From: Clostridium sp. UBA4108
Lineage (GTDB): Bacteria > Bacillota > Clostridia > Clostridiales > Clostridiaceae
Assembly: GCA_002381695.1 (NCBI GenBank)
Contig: DFXM01000043.1
Location: 26,127-37,680, forward strand
Reading direction: 5' to 3'
Length of the DNA stretch: 11,554 nt
Positions 1 through 6,638 of the stretch are shown in pieces (within the stretch, counting starts at the first letter, position 1; each line of letters opens with the position of its first letter). The notes beneath the pieces were generated by a model. It worked only from the letters and a program-made list of their open reading frames with translations. It had not been told where the DNA came from and did not search any database. The position numbers were made by a program, and so were the translations under genes.

Positions 1-132
1 CAGCAATAATATGAAGTTCAATTCAAATAAACTATAAAAGAAAAGCCTATTTGTATCATGTAGTTTCATTATTGAAACTTATATAATATAAAAAAATAGC
101 TCCCCTTACTTCCATTTTGTTTCCAAAACATA

Positions 133-161
133 TTTACAATTGAAAAGATTTGGTTTACAAT
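133..161 (+). promoter_or_regulatory. Predicted sigma-A promoter of the hflX leader
   Basis: TTTACA at 133-138 and TACAAT at 156-161 are separated by exactly 17 nt, a good housekeeping promoter match. Transcription would start near 168, about 23 nt before the ribosome binding site of the first leader ORF. A weaker alternative is TTGGTT (150-155) with TATATT (174-179) at 18 nt spacing. The start site is inferred, not seen. Confidence 0.6.
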
Positions 162-205
162 AGATATATAACATATATTAGAAAATTCTGAAAGGAGGCT
201 GTAAA

Positions 206-286
206 ATGTTAATTTACAAATTTAAAATTAAGAAACGTTCAAACAATGAAATATACAGTCTGCTGTCAGTAAATTATCTATATTAA
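206..286 (+). CDS. Leader peptide 1 of hflX (26 aa)
   Basis: The ORF starts with ATG seven nt after an AAAGGAGG ribosome binding site (191-198) and ends with TAA just upstream of the first terminator. The peptide begins MLIYKFKIKKRS and holds overlapping Lys-X-Lys motifs (K5-F6-K7, K7-I8-K9) plus K9-K10-R11. Basic-X-basic motifs are known to arrest macrolide-bound ribosomes in Erm leader peptides. A ribosome stalled over codons 6-10 would have its leading edge at about 237-250, just short of nucleotide 251, where an antiterminator arm begins. The peptide is too short for any database family that I can recognise. Its role as a sensor is inferred from position, ribosome binding site and RNA pairing. 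Confidence 0.65.
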   Translation: MLIYKFKIKKRSNNEIYSLLSVNYLY

Positions 287-340
287 TTTTAGTGTAGTAC
301 ATTATTTTATGTGTAGAATTTTTGACCGCAGACTCCATAT
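251..340 (+). promoter_or_regulatory. Predicted antiterminator helix opposing terminator 1
   Basis: Nucleotides 251-269, inside leader ORF 1, can pair with 322-340: four pairs (ATAT/ATAT), a 2x2 internal loop, seven pairs (AGTCTGC/GCAGACT), one mismatch, then five pairs including one G-U. This totals 16 pairs over 19 positions and uses the whole 5' arm of terminator 1 (325-332), so the two structures exclude each other. A competing upstream helix is possible between 196-203 (the 3' end of the ribosome binding site and following bases) and 254-261, eight pairs with one G-U. This gives the usual four-segment attenuator logic. Pairing was read by eye and no folding energy was calculated. Confidence 0.6.
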
Positions 341-350
341 CTGCGGTTTT
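325..350 (+). terminator. Intrinsic terminator T1 in the hflX leader
   Basis: A perfect 8-bp stem ACCGCAGA (325-332) and TCTGCGGT (340-347) encloses a 7-nt loop and runs into a TTTT tract. It lies 38 nt after the stop codon of leader ORF 1. Confidence 0.85.
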
Positions 351-441
351 ATTATATTTCAAATAAGGAAGCTATAAATTCCTTCTATTAAATATATAGA
401 AGACTATTATTTAGTTTATATATTTAAATTTGTATATAGTT

Positions 442-467
442 ACCGCAGAGAAAATCTGCGGTTTTTT
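442..467 (+). terminator. Intrinsic terminator T2 in the hflX leader
   Basis: The stem ACCGCAGA (442-449) and TCTGCGGT (455-462) closes a GAAAA loop and is followed by TTTTT. Both arms are identical in sequence to those of T1, so arms of the two terminators can exchange partners. Confidence 0.87.
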
Positions 468-606
468 AATTTTAGATTTTATCCCACATTTTTAGAACCT
501 AGAATCTGTTTCATGTGGGTATATGCTTTTATTATCTTCATCTGTAGTGAGATGTTTCTCTTAAGAAAACTCCATCTGAAGGTAAGAAGCACTTAATCAG
601 TATTTT

Positions 607-657
607 AGCCGCAGTACAATGCATATTTTTATAGTTTGCATTGTTTCTGTGGCTTTT
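607..657 (+). terminator. Intrinsic terminator T3 in the hflX leader
   Basis: AGCCGCAG (607-614) pairs with CTGTGGCT (647-654) with one G-U. An inner stem CAATGCA (617-623) with TGCATTG (637-643) sits above a small internal loop. TTT and further AT-rich sequence follow. The lower stem carries the same CCGCAG core as T1 and T2. Confidence 0.75.
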
Positions 658-693
658 ATATATTTACACAAAATAACATTAGGAGGAGCTAAA

Positions 694-708
694 ATGACCT
701 TAAAGTAA
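694..708 (+). CDS. Leader ORF 2, tetrapeptide MTLK
   Basis: A start codon seven nt after AGGAGG (681-686) opens an ORF of only four codons, MTLK, ended by TAA. The ribosome binding site is as strong as those of real genes here, and the ORF sits right after terminator T3 and before a small inverted repeat (712-728). A ribosome on so short an ORF would start and stop almost at once. A role in ribosome loading or in local RNA structure is possible, but no function can be assigned. Confidence 0.4.
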   Translation: MTLK

Positions 709-711
709 GCA

Positions 712-728
712 TGCCACTGTCAGTGGTA
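712..728 (+). repeat. Short hairpin between leader ORFs 2 and 3
   Basis: TGCCACT and AGTGGTA form a stem of seven pairs including one G-U, around a GTC loop. No T-tract follows, so it is not a terminator. GCCAC (713-717) is also complementary to GTGGC (649-653) in the 3' arm of T3, so this element may compete with T3. It shares the octamer CTGTCAGT with leader ORF 1 (263-270). Confidence 0.4.
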
Positions 729-760
729 CCATTGAAATTTTGAAGTAGGAGGCTAAAAAA

Positions 761-781
761 ATGAGGTTTCGATTTTTATAG
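761..781 (+). CDS. Leader ORF 3, hexapeptide MRFRFL
   Basis: An ATG eight nt after AGGAGG (747-752) encodes MRFRFL and stops at TAG, 54 nt before the hflX start. The Arg-Phe-Arg at positions 2-4 is a basic-X-basic motif placed directly after the initiator Met. That closely resembles the minimal Met-Arg-Leu-Arg arrest sequence known from the ErmD leader, which stalls ribosomes carrying macrolides or ketolides. It lies after all three terminators, so it may control hflX translation or mRNA stability rather than transcription. Identification rests on ribosome binding site, motif and context. Confidence 0.5.
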   Translation: MRFRFL

Positions 782-835
782 ATAGAAATTAGATTAATAA
801 GATTATATATTCATATTTTGATTGGAGGATATTTT

Positions 836-2653
836 ATGATAACAGGAAATATTAATGGAATAAAAAAAGTAATGCTTGAGAAGTTAGAAAGCTTATATGA
901 GTTAACCATAGATAATGACAGGATTTTTTCTTATGAATTAATAGAAAAAATTAACGAAATTAGTGGAACTTTAAAAAGAGAGCTGTGCATCCTTATTAAT
1001 AGACGGGGCAAAATCACTGGTATTTCAGTTGGTAAAATAAGTAGTGCTGAAATCCCCTCTATGAATATTAATGATAAAAAGCTAAGTGGCTTTAGAGTAA
1101 TTCATACACATCCTTCTGGTGACAGCACACTATCTTCAATGGATACTTCAGCTTTAGTAGAGTTAAAATTAGATGCCATTGCGGCTATTGGAGTTAGTGA
1201 GAATATAGAGGGTCTTAGTATAGATATAGGCTTTTGTGATATTTATAATAACAGCCTAACCTTTAAAACTCTTGAAAATTTAACCCTAGAAGATTCTTTA
1301 CAATTGAATTTCAGGGATAATGTAACTTATATTGATAAAATAATTAGTAACATGAAGGAAGAATCAGATGATGTGGAGAGAGCCATTTTAGTGGGAACCG
1401 ATGGTGAAGAAAGCCTGGAGGAGCTTATAGGCCTTGCTGAGGCTTGCAATGTTGTACCTGTATATAAGATTCTTCAAAAAAGCAATAAGGTAAATTCTGC
1501 TTATTATACAGGTCAGGGTAAAGTTGAGGAAATAGCTCACTTAAGGCAGCTTAAAAATGCAAATTTAGTAATATTTGATGATGAACTATCAGGTTCTCAG
1601 GTTAGAAATCTAGAAGAGGCTATAAAATGTAAAGTAATAGATAGAACTACCTTGATATTAGATATCTTTGCAAGGCGTGCTAAAACCAAGGAAGGTATAT
1701 TGCAGGTTGAACTTGCTATGCTTAGCCATAAGCTTCCTAGACTAAGAGATGCCAATGCAAACCTTGCAAGAATTAAAGGCGGTGTTGGAGTAAAAGGTGG
1801 CATTGGTTCAAGAGGGCCTGGAGAGAAAAAACTTGAAACCGATAGAAGACACATAGAAAGTAGAATAGAAGAAATAAAAAATGAGTTATCTAAGGTAATG
1901 GATCAGAGAGCTGTACAAAAGGTTAAAAGAAGCAAAAACAATATAAGCAAAGTAGCTATTGTTGGATATACTAATGCAGGTAAATCCACTTTGAGAAACA
2001 ATCTCTGCGAAACTTCTGCTTCAAACAATATAAACAAAGAAGGAGTTCTTGAAGCAGATATGCTTTTTGCAACCTTAGACACCACTGTTAGAGCCATAAA
2101 GCTAATGGACAATAGAAAAATTGCCCTATCTGATACTATTGGCTTTATTAGTAAACTTCCTCATGAACTTGTTGAAGCCTTTAAATCAACCTTGGAGGAA
2201 GTAGTTGAAGCTGATTTACTTTTACATGTGGTAGATGCAGCAAATGAAGAGGCTATAAAGCAAATACAATCTGTAAACCTAGTTCTTACTGAGCTTAATG
2301 CTAAAAATAAAAATACTATAATTGCACTAAACAAAATTGATAAGGCCTCTGCTAAAAATTTAGAGGAGGTAAAAGCTTTCTTAAAAGGTGAAAAAATGGT
2401 AGAAGTCAGTGCTGTAGAAGAAATAAATTTACACCAACTACTAGATATGATAGGTAATGAAATTCCAATTAAACTAGTGGAAAAAGAATTCATTATTCCC
2501 TACACTGAGCAAAAACTGATTTCCCTGCTTCATGAAAATTCTAATGTCATTAATGAAGACCATATTGAAGAAGGAACACATATCAAAGCCTTGGTCCATG
2601 AAGAAATCTATAAAAGATGTATGGACTTTGAAGTAAAAACTATAGCTAATTAA
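836..2653 (+). CDS. hflX: Ribosome-splitting GTPase HflX with N-terminal JAMM-like domain
   Basis: HflX binds the 50S subunit or stalled 70S ribosomes and uses GTP to split them; some homologues (HflXr of Listeria) give macrolide and lincosamide resistance. I chose the ATG at 836 because GGAGGA (824-829) sits six nt upstream. An in-frame TTG at 818 lies before that ribosome binding site. The product is 605 aa, well above the roughly 410-430 aa of classical HflX. From about residue 181 come the HflX N-domain, the glycine-rich linker (about 315-330, then GPGEKKLETDRR) and a GTPase domain with G1 GYTNAGKS (377-384), G3 DTIG (433-436), G4 NKID (499-502) and G5 SA (525-526). The extra first 180 residues hold H90-T-H92, S100 and D103 in exact JAMM spacing, with E49 as a candidate upstream glutamate, similar to RadC. 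It stands alone behind an attenuator leader and ends at a bidirectional terminator. Confidence 0.92.
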   Translation: MITGNINGIKKVMLEKLESLYELTIDNDRIFSYELIEKINEISGTLKRELCILINRRGKITGISVGKISSAEIPSMNINDKKLSGFRVIHTHPSGDSTLSSMDTSALVELKLDAIAAIGVSENIEGLSIDIGFCDIYNNSLTFKTLENLTLEDSLQLNFRDNVTYIDKIISNMKEESDDVERAILVGTDGEESLEELIGLAEACNVVPVYKILQKSNKVNSAYYTGQGKVEEIAHLRQLKNANLVIFDDELSGSQVRNLEEAIKCKVIDRTTLILDIFARRAKTKEGILQVELAMLSHKLPRLRDANANLARIKGGVGVKGGIGSRGPGEKKLETDRRHIESRIEEIKNELSKVMDQRAVQKVKRSKNNISKVAIVGYTNAGKSTLRNNLCETSASNNINKEGVLEADMLFATLDTTVRAIKLMDNRKIALSDTIGFISKLPHELVEAFKSTLEEVVEADLLLHVVDAANEEAIKQIQSVNLVLTELNAKNKNTIIALNKIDKASAKNLEEVKAFLKGEKMVEVSAVEEINLHQLLDMIGNEIPIKLVEKEFIIPYTEQKLISLLHENSNVINEDHIEEGTHIKALVHEEIYKRCMDFEVKTIAN

Positions 2654-2673
2654 TAAAGTAGTTCTTAAAAATC

Positions 2674-2720
2674 AAGTAGGATCTAAATAATTATTTTATC
2701 TAGCTCCTACTTCTTTTTCT
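2674..2720. terminator. Bidirectional terminator between hflX and the M20 gene
   Basis: AAGTAGGA (2674-2681) and TCCTACTT (2705-2712) form an 8-bp stem, extended by CTA/TAG after a one-base offset. CTTTTTCT follows on the plus strand, and GATTTTT follows on the minus strand. It therefore serves both convergent genes. Confidence 0.8.
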
Positions 2721-2759
2721 ATTCTTTTATGAACTTATCTGCATCATATATAGTATTTA

Positions 2760-3944
2760 TTATTCATTTTCCATCTTGATTTTGTTAGCCTTAAATTCAC
2801 TCTTAACTTCTTTCATCAATAGAGGATCTACTATTAAGTCATAACAAGTATCTGCCAATATCTTCGCGGCATACATTGTGCAATCATGAGCAGCTTTTGT
2901 TTTTCCAGCATCAATGTATTCCTTAGAATGGGAAGATGTCCCCTCCGGAACAAATGCCACACGTATACATGAACCAGGAATGTTATACATCACATTTCCA
3001 AAATCAGTTGATCCTGTCTTTTCACGGGCAGGCCTAATTGTTGGTGCATTTACAAGGTGAGCGTTGTCCATTAATATTTTATTCAAAGATAAAACCGGTA
3101 TTTTACCTTGATAAGTAGGAAGTCTTTTAATGTTATATGTAGTACCAGTCATCAGTGAGGCCCCTTTAATAACATTTTCTACCCGTTCGGTTACCTTTTC
3201 CAAATAAGCGGAATTGTAACTCCTCATGCAGAACTCAGCCTCAGCTTTAGCAGGAACAACATTACTAGCTCCTCCAGCATTCAAGATAGTATAATGGAGT
3301 CTGGTATCATCTTTAGCATGTTCTCTGAGAAACTCAATGCCATTACATGCCAATAAGATTGCATCTAAAGCACTTCTTCCCTTATCAGGCATTATAGCAA
3401 CGTGGGCGCTTTCGCCAAAGAAAGTTACATGAAAACTTGTCATAGCCATGCATTTAACATCTGTTGTTGTGGTTGGTGATCCATGCATCATTAGTGCAAC
3501 ATCTATATCCGTAAAACAACCTTCTTCTTGCATGTTAATTTTACCACCATCAGTCTCTTCAGCTGGGGTTCCATATACTACTAGTTTGTAATTCTTGTCC
3601 TTTAATAATTCCTTTATTGCAAAAGCAGCACCTAAAATGGCAGGCCCTTGCATGTGATGTCCACATCCATGTCCCATTTCTGCCAAGGCATCATATTCGC
3701 AAAGTAGCCCTATGGAAGGTCCGCCTAAACCGTTTTCATAAACCGCTCTAAAAGCTGTTTTGAGTCCAGCAATTCCAGTTTCCACTGAAAAATTATTTTC
3801 CCTTAACCGATTTGTAAGCAATTCACAAGCATGAAACTCTTCAAAACCAATCTCTGGATGGTCGAATATATCATCAGCCATGTCTGTAATATATGTACTT
3901 TTTTTATCAATATAATCACTAATTTGCTCTTTCATGTTATCCAT
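2760..3944 (-). CDS. M20 family amidohydrolase/dipeptidase (AbgB/PM20D2-like)
   Basis: This is a cytoplasmic two-metal hydrolase of the M20 peptidase family that cleaves an amide bond, probably in a dipeptide or N-acylated amino acid. The sequence CEYDALAEMGHGCGHH (82-97) is the metal-binding loop of the AbgB/PM20D2 branch. GTPAEE (125-130) supplies the catalytic and metal-binding glutamates, H154 in MMHG and H339 in SSHSKEY are further ligand candidates, and STDFGNV (312-318) is a typical C-terminal motif. Residues of about 175-290 match the lid/dimerisation insert. The length of 394 aa is normal. H97 replaces the Asp or Asn usual after CGH. The start is supported by AAGGGG (3953-3958) eight nt upstream. 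It lies 33 nt behind the transporter gene, in the same direction, so the pair is probably one operon. The true substrate is not readable from the sequence. Confidence 0.85.
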   Translation of the reverse strand: MDNMKEQISDYIDKKSTYITDMADDIFDHPEIGFEEFHACELLTNRLRENNFSVETGIAGLKTAFRAVYENGLGGPSIGLLCEYDALAEMGHGCGHHMQGPAILGAAFAIKELLKDKNYKLVVYGTPAEETDGGKINMQEEGCFTDIDVALMMHGSPTTTTDVKCMAMTSFHVTFFGESAHVAIMPDKGRSALDAILLACNGIEFLREHAKDDTRLHYTILNAGGASNVVPAKAEAEFCMRSYNSAYLEKVTERVENVIKGASLMTGTTYNIKRLPTYQGKIPVLSLNKILMDNAHLVNAPTIRPAREKTGSTDFGNVMYNIPGSCIRVAFVPEGTSSHSKEYIDAGKTKAAHDCTMYAAKILADTCYDLIVDPLLMKEVKSEFKANKIKMENE

Positions 3945-3977
3945 AACTTCATCCCCTTATTGTATATTTATTATATA

Positions 3978-5378
3978 TTAAAATGGTCCATATCCTATTA
4001 AATTTCCTACTAATATAAAGATAACTCCTATTGTTGCCCAAATTAAAACCAATGGTCCAATAAATTTCACCCATTTTGTATAGGAAATTTTTGACAGTGA
4101 AAGGTAAGCATTCATATTACCAGAAGTTGGGCTAATACAATTTGTTACACCATCACCTAATTGGAAGGCAAGTACAGCAACTTGTCTTGTAACCCCTAGC
4201 AAATCAGCCAATGGTAAGAATAATGGCATTGTTGAAGCCGCTAATCCTGAACCAGAGGAAATGAAAATATTTAAAATTGTATTCACAGCATACATGCCTA
4301 TAGGAGCAACAGCTGCTGGCAATACATCTAATATTGGTAGTAATCCATTTATCATTGTGTCCAAAATCATTCCATCTTGTAATATAACTAATATTCCACG
4401 AGCAATACCTACAACTATTGCACCAAAAACCATTGCTTTAGCTCCAGTTACAAATTCTTTTGCAATTCTGTTAGGACCTAAGCCACCAACAAATCCACAA
4501 GCTATACCAATTGCAATAAATATAGGTTGCATTTCTTTAGTGTCCCATTGATAATTAATTACACCAAATATAATCCAAGCTAGTCCCATTACAAAGGTCA
4601 AAATCACAAGATAATCACGAAGTTTTGCATCTGAGCGAACTTCTCCTTCAGTTCCATTTAAAGATTCCAACTCCAAATCCCTTACAATACTTAGTTCTGG
4701 ATTTGCCTTTACCTTCTTTGCATATCTCATAATATATATACATGCACTACCCAGCAGCACAATATGCAGTATGATACGAAGAGTCATTCCAGAAAAGATT
4801 GGTAACCCTGCTAGACTTTGTGATATTCCAACAGTGAAAGGATTCATAACGCCTGCAACAAAACCTGCATTTGTACCAATAGCGATCATAGCTGTTCCAA
4901 CTACTGTATCATAGCCTGCTTTCCGTGCTATCATGATCCCTATAGGAATAAATGGAAGTATCTCATTGGACATACCTATGGCTGCTCCACCTAGTGAAAA
5001 AACAAACATTACTATTGGAATTATGAAACCAGTCCGCCCTTTCAGTGAGTAAATAAGTTTCCCAATAAGAACATCAATGGCACCCGTTCCTGTAACTATT
5101 TGAAAAGCCCCTCCAACAATAAATATGAAGAAGATTAATTCTGCTGTTTTCATTAATCCAGCAGGAACAGCATTTAAAATATCCATAATTCCAGCGGCCT
5201 TAGTTTCAACATATTTAAAAGAACCTGGATCAACAACGGTTATTCCTTGACTATTCTCTATTCTTGTATACTCTCCAGACGGAATAATATATGTTAAAAC
5301 AGCAGCAACAAGAATCATTGAAAAAATAATAACATATGAATGCGGTATTTTTATTTCTTTCCTTTTTTTAAGTTCCAA
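3978..5378 (-). CDS. YfcC/DcuC-superfamily membrane transporter
   Basis: This is a polytopic inner-membrane carrier. The N-terminus IPHSYVIIFSMILVAAVLTY followed by IIPSGEY is the hallmark of the YfcC branch of the DcuC (C4-dicarboxylate anaerobic carrier) superfamily. Roughly 10-12 hydrophobic segments are spread over the protein, with a charged cytoplasmic loop near residues 220-255 and a C-terminal SSGSGLAASTMPLFLPLADLLG region typical of the family. I place the start at TTG (5378-5376), because AAGGAG (5392-5387) is eight nt upstream; a GTG at 5387 overlaps that ribosome binding site and is unlikely. This gives 466 aa. YfcC-type carriers are linked to amino acids, peptides or organic acids, and the following M20 hydrolase suggests import of an amide or peptide. 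The divergent LysR gene is the likely regulator. Confidence 0.87.
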   Translation of the reverse strand: MELKKRKEIKIPHSYVIIFSMILVAAVLTYIIPSGEYTRIENSQGITVVDPGSFKYVETKAAGIMDILNAVPAGLMKTAELIFFIFIVGGAFQIVTGTGAIDVLIGKLIYSLKGRTGFIIPIVMFVFSLGGAAIGMSNEILPFIPIGIMIARKAGYDTVVGTAMIAIGTNAGFVAGVMNPFTVGISQSLAGLPIFSGMTLRIILHIVLLGSACIYIMRYAKKVKANPELSIVRDLELESLNGTEGEVRSDAKLRDYLVILTFVMGLAWIIFGVINYQWDTKEMQPIFIAIGIACGFVGGLGPNRIAKEFVTGAKAMVFGAIVVGIARGILVILQDGMILDTMINGLLPILDVLPAAVAPIGMYAVNTILNIFISSGSGLAASTMPLFLPLADLLGVTRQVAVLAFQLGDGVTNCISPTSGNMNAYLSLSKISYTKWVKFIGPLVLIWATIGVIFILVGNLIGYGPF

Positions 5379-5443
5379 CTTTAACACTCCTTATAGTCTC
5401 TATATTTTTTAAAATACAGCATGGATTTTCTTAAATCATAAAT

Positions 5444-5449
5444 ATTATC
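5444..5449 (-). promoter_or_regulatory. Candidate extended -10 of the yfcC-M20 operon
   Basis: On the minus strand GATAAT is preceded by TGT, an extended -10 arrangement. No good -35 is present, as expected for an activator-dependent LysR-controlled promoter. The site lies about 52 nt before the ribosome binding site of the transporter. Confidence 0.3.
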
Positions 5450-5499
5450 ACATCTCCAATCTCTAAAATTAACTTCTTTCTTCTAAAATCATTATCTGG

Positions 5500-5514
5500 T
5501 TTGAGAAATACAAA
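5500..5514. promoter_or_regulatory. Candidate LysR operator TTTG-N7-CAAA
   Basis: The sequence TTTGAGAAATACAAA contains a perfect 4-bp dyad and fits the T-N11-A core of LysR-type operators. It lies between the divergent promoters, five nt upstream of the -35 of the LysR gene, the usual place for control of both genes. A second copy of the same pattern is at 6639-6653. Confidence 0.4.
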
Positions 5515-5518
5515 TTTA

Positions 5519-5547
5519 TTGAATTTTCCGATATGTTTTAGTATAAT
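5519..5547 (+). promoter_or_regulatory. Sigma-A promoter of the LysR gene at 5620
   Basis: TTGAAT (5519-5524) and TATAAT (5542-5547) are spaced 17 nt apart, a near-consensus promoter. The start of transcription would be close to 5554, giving a 5' leader of about 65 nt. Confidence 0.7.
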
Positions 5548-5563
5548 GTGTGATAAATAATAG

Positions 5564-5596
5564 TTCAAATTAAATATATTTACTATAATATTTGAA
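5564..5596 (+). repeat. Inverted repeat in the LysR gene 5' leader
   Basis: TTCAAAT (5564-5570) and ATTTGAA (5590-5596) form a perfect 7-bp inverted repeat with a 19-nt spacer, ending 11 nt before the ribosome binding site. It could be an autoregulatory protein site or an RNA hairpin that affects translation. Confidence 0.3.
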
Positions 5597-5619
5597 ATAA
5601 TCTAATCGAGGTGTTTTAA

Positions 5620-6537
5620 ATGGACTTAAGAGAACAAAGGTATGTTCTTGCAATCGCAAAATTTGGAAGCATTAAGCTTGCTTCGGAGGAACTTAACATA
5701 ACCCCCCCTACTCTTAGTATTTTTCTTAGTAATTTAGAATCTAATCTAGGCACATTATTATTTGACAGACTTGGTAAAAAATTTGTTCCAACAGAAGTTG
5801 GCCGCCTTTACATTGAAAGTGCACAAAAAATCCTAAACATTGCAAATAATTGTGAGGCAGCGATTAATGATTACATTAGTGGCTCAACCGGTACTATAAG
5901 ATTCGGAATACATTCTCGTAGAACTTTATACTTATTGCCAGAATCTCTATCAATCTTTTCAAAGCTATATCCTAAGGTCAGCGTTATTAGTTATGAAGAG
6001 GACACTACACAGATGTATAAATTATTACTAGATGGAGAATTAGATTTTATCATTCATAATCAAATAAACCATGACCCGGTATTAGAATATCAGCCACTAT
6101 ATTCAGATAGATTGGTGGTAGTTACAAACTCAAGTCATAAAAACAATTCATTAGCTGTGAGATTACCAAGAGAAACCTTGCCTTGGATAGATTTATCCTT
6201 ATTTAATGGTGAGCGATTTATATTGCAAAAGCCTAGGCAGGCTTGTCGAATCTATTCTGACAAAGCCATAGCTTATTCAAAAGCAGTACCTTCAGGCACT
6301 TTCACAATTGAGAACATGGAAGCGGCGGCACAATTAGCGGCAGAAGGCCTCGGTATAGCATTCGGCTATCTTAATTATGTAAAAACATACAAGTACACAA
6401 AACCTACTAAATATTTTTTGGTGGGAGATCCAAATGTTTCAGTTAAATACTACATAGTTCGAAGGAAAGATAAATGCTTACCTAAATTTGTAAGTGAATA
6501 TATTGATATTTTACGAAACGTCACAAATAAGTTTTAG
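5620..6537 (+). CDS. LysR-family regulator of the yfcC-M20 operon
   Basis: This 305-residue protein has the standard LysR length and layout. The winged helix-turn-helix occupies residues 1-60 (FGSIKLASEELNITPPTLSIFLSNLESNLGT, the recognition helix around 28-45, then LFDRLGKKFVPTEVG). A linker helix follows, and a periplasmic-binding-protein-like effector domain runs from about residue 90 to the end. The start is fixed by GAGGTG (5608-5613), six nt upstream. It is divergent from the transporter-hydrolase operon, with a shared 240-nt control region, so regulation of that operon is the simplest reading. The effector is probably the imported compound or its hydrolysis product. That is inference from gene order only. 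Confidence 0.88.
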   Translation: MDLREQRYVLAIAKFGSIKLASEELNITPPTLSIFLSNLESNLGTLLFDRLGKKFVPTEVGRLYIESAQKILNIANNCEAAINDYISGSTGTIRFGIHSRRTLYLLPESLSIFSKLYPKVSVISYEEDTTQMYKLLLDGELDFIIHNQINHDPVLEYQPLYSDRLVVVTNSSHKNNSLAVRLPRETLPWIDLSLFNGERFILQKPRQACRIYSDKAIAYSKAVPSGTFTIENMEAAAQLAAEGLGIAFGYLNYVKTYKYTKPTKYFLVGDPNVSVKYYIVRRKDKCLPKFVSEYIDILRNVTNKF

Positions 6538-6543
6538 AGCATA

Positions 6544-6583
6544 AATATAGGATATATGCAAAGCTCTGCATATACCCTATATT
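6544..6583 (+). terminator. Terminator-like hairpin after the LysR gene
   Basis: AATATAGG (6544-6551) pairs with CCTATATT (6576-6583) and TATATGCA (6553-6560) with TGCATATA (6567-6574), separated by one A-C mismatch. The loop is AAGCTC. The stem of 16 pairs is long, but only a poor T-tract follows, so termination may be inefficient or Rho-dependent. Confidence 0.45.
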
Positions 6584-6638
6584 AGTTATACTCTAATATG
6601 TTATTATGCTTATTTAAACTGACAAAATATCACTCTGC

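Larger units (their letters stand above)
168..835 (+). promoter_or_regulatory. Long attenuator leader of hflX
   Basis: About 670 nt of apparently transcribed leader separates the promoter from the hflX start codon. It contains a 26-codon ORF, three intrinsic terminators (325-350, 442-467, 607-657) and two very short ORFs (4 and 6 codons) with near-perfect ribosome binding sites. The three terminator stems share a CCGCAG core and can pair across one another. Other inverted repeats include CCCACAT/ATGTGGG (483-489 with 513-519) and a short stem at 712-728. The arrangement is that of ribosome-mediated transcription attenuation as in erm and ABC-F resistance genes. Induction by antibiotics is an inference from the peptides and the RNA pairings. 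Confidence 0.7.

Noticed and set aside
1..36. Possible tail of an upstream plus-strand gene ending near 36
   Set aside because: Only about a dozen codons are visible in one of three frames, with nothing recognisable and no terminator of quality after it.
513..596. A 27-codon ORF between T2 and T3 of the hflX leader, starting MWVYAFIIF
   Set aside because: There is no ribosome binding site before the ATG, in contrast to the other leader ORFs, and the start lies inside the stem CCCACAT/ATGTGGG.
1597..2493. Three minus-strand open frames of 69-110 codons inside hflX
   Set aside because: They lie opposite the well-conserved HflX coding frame, have low-complexity hydrophobic or Ser-rich products and no ribosome binding sites.
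4261..4551. A plus-strand open frame of 96 codons inside the transporter gene
   Set aside because: It is the antisense shadow of a membrane protein gene and has no ribosome binding site or family resemblance.
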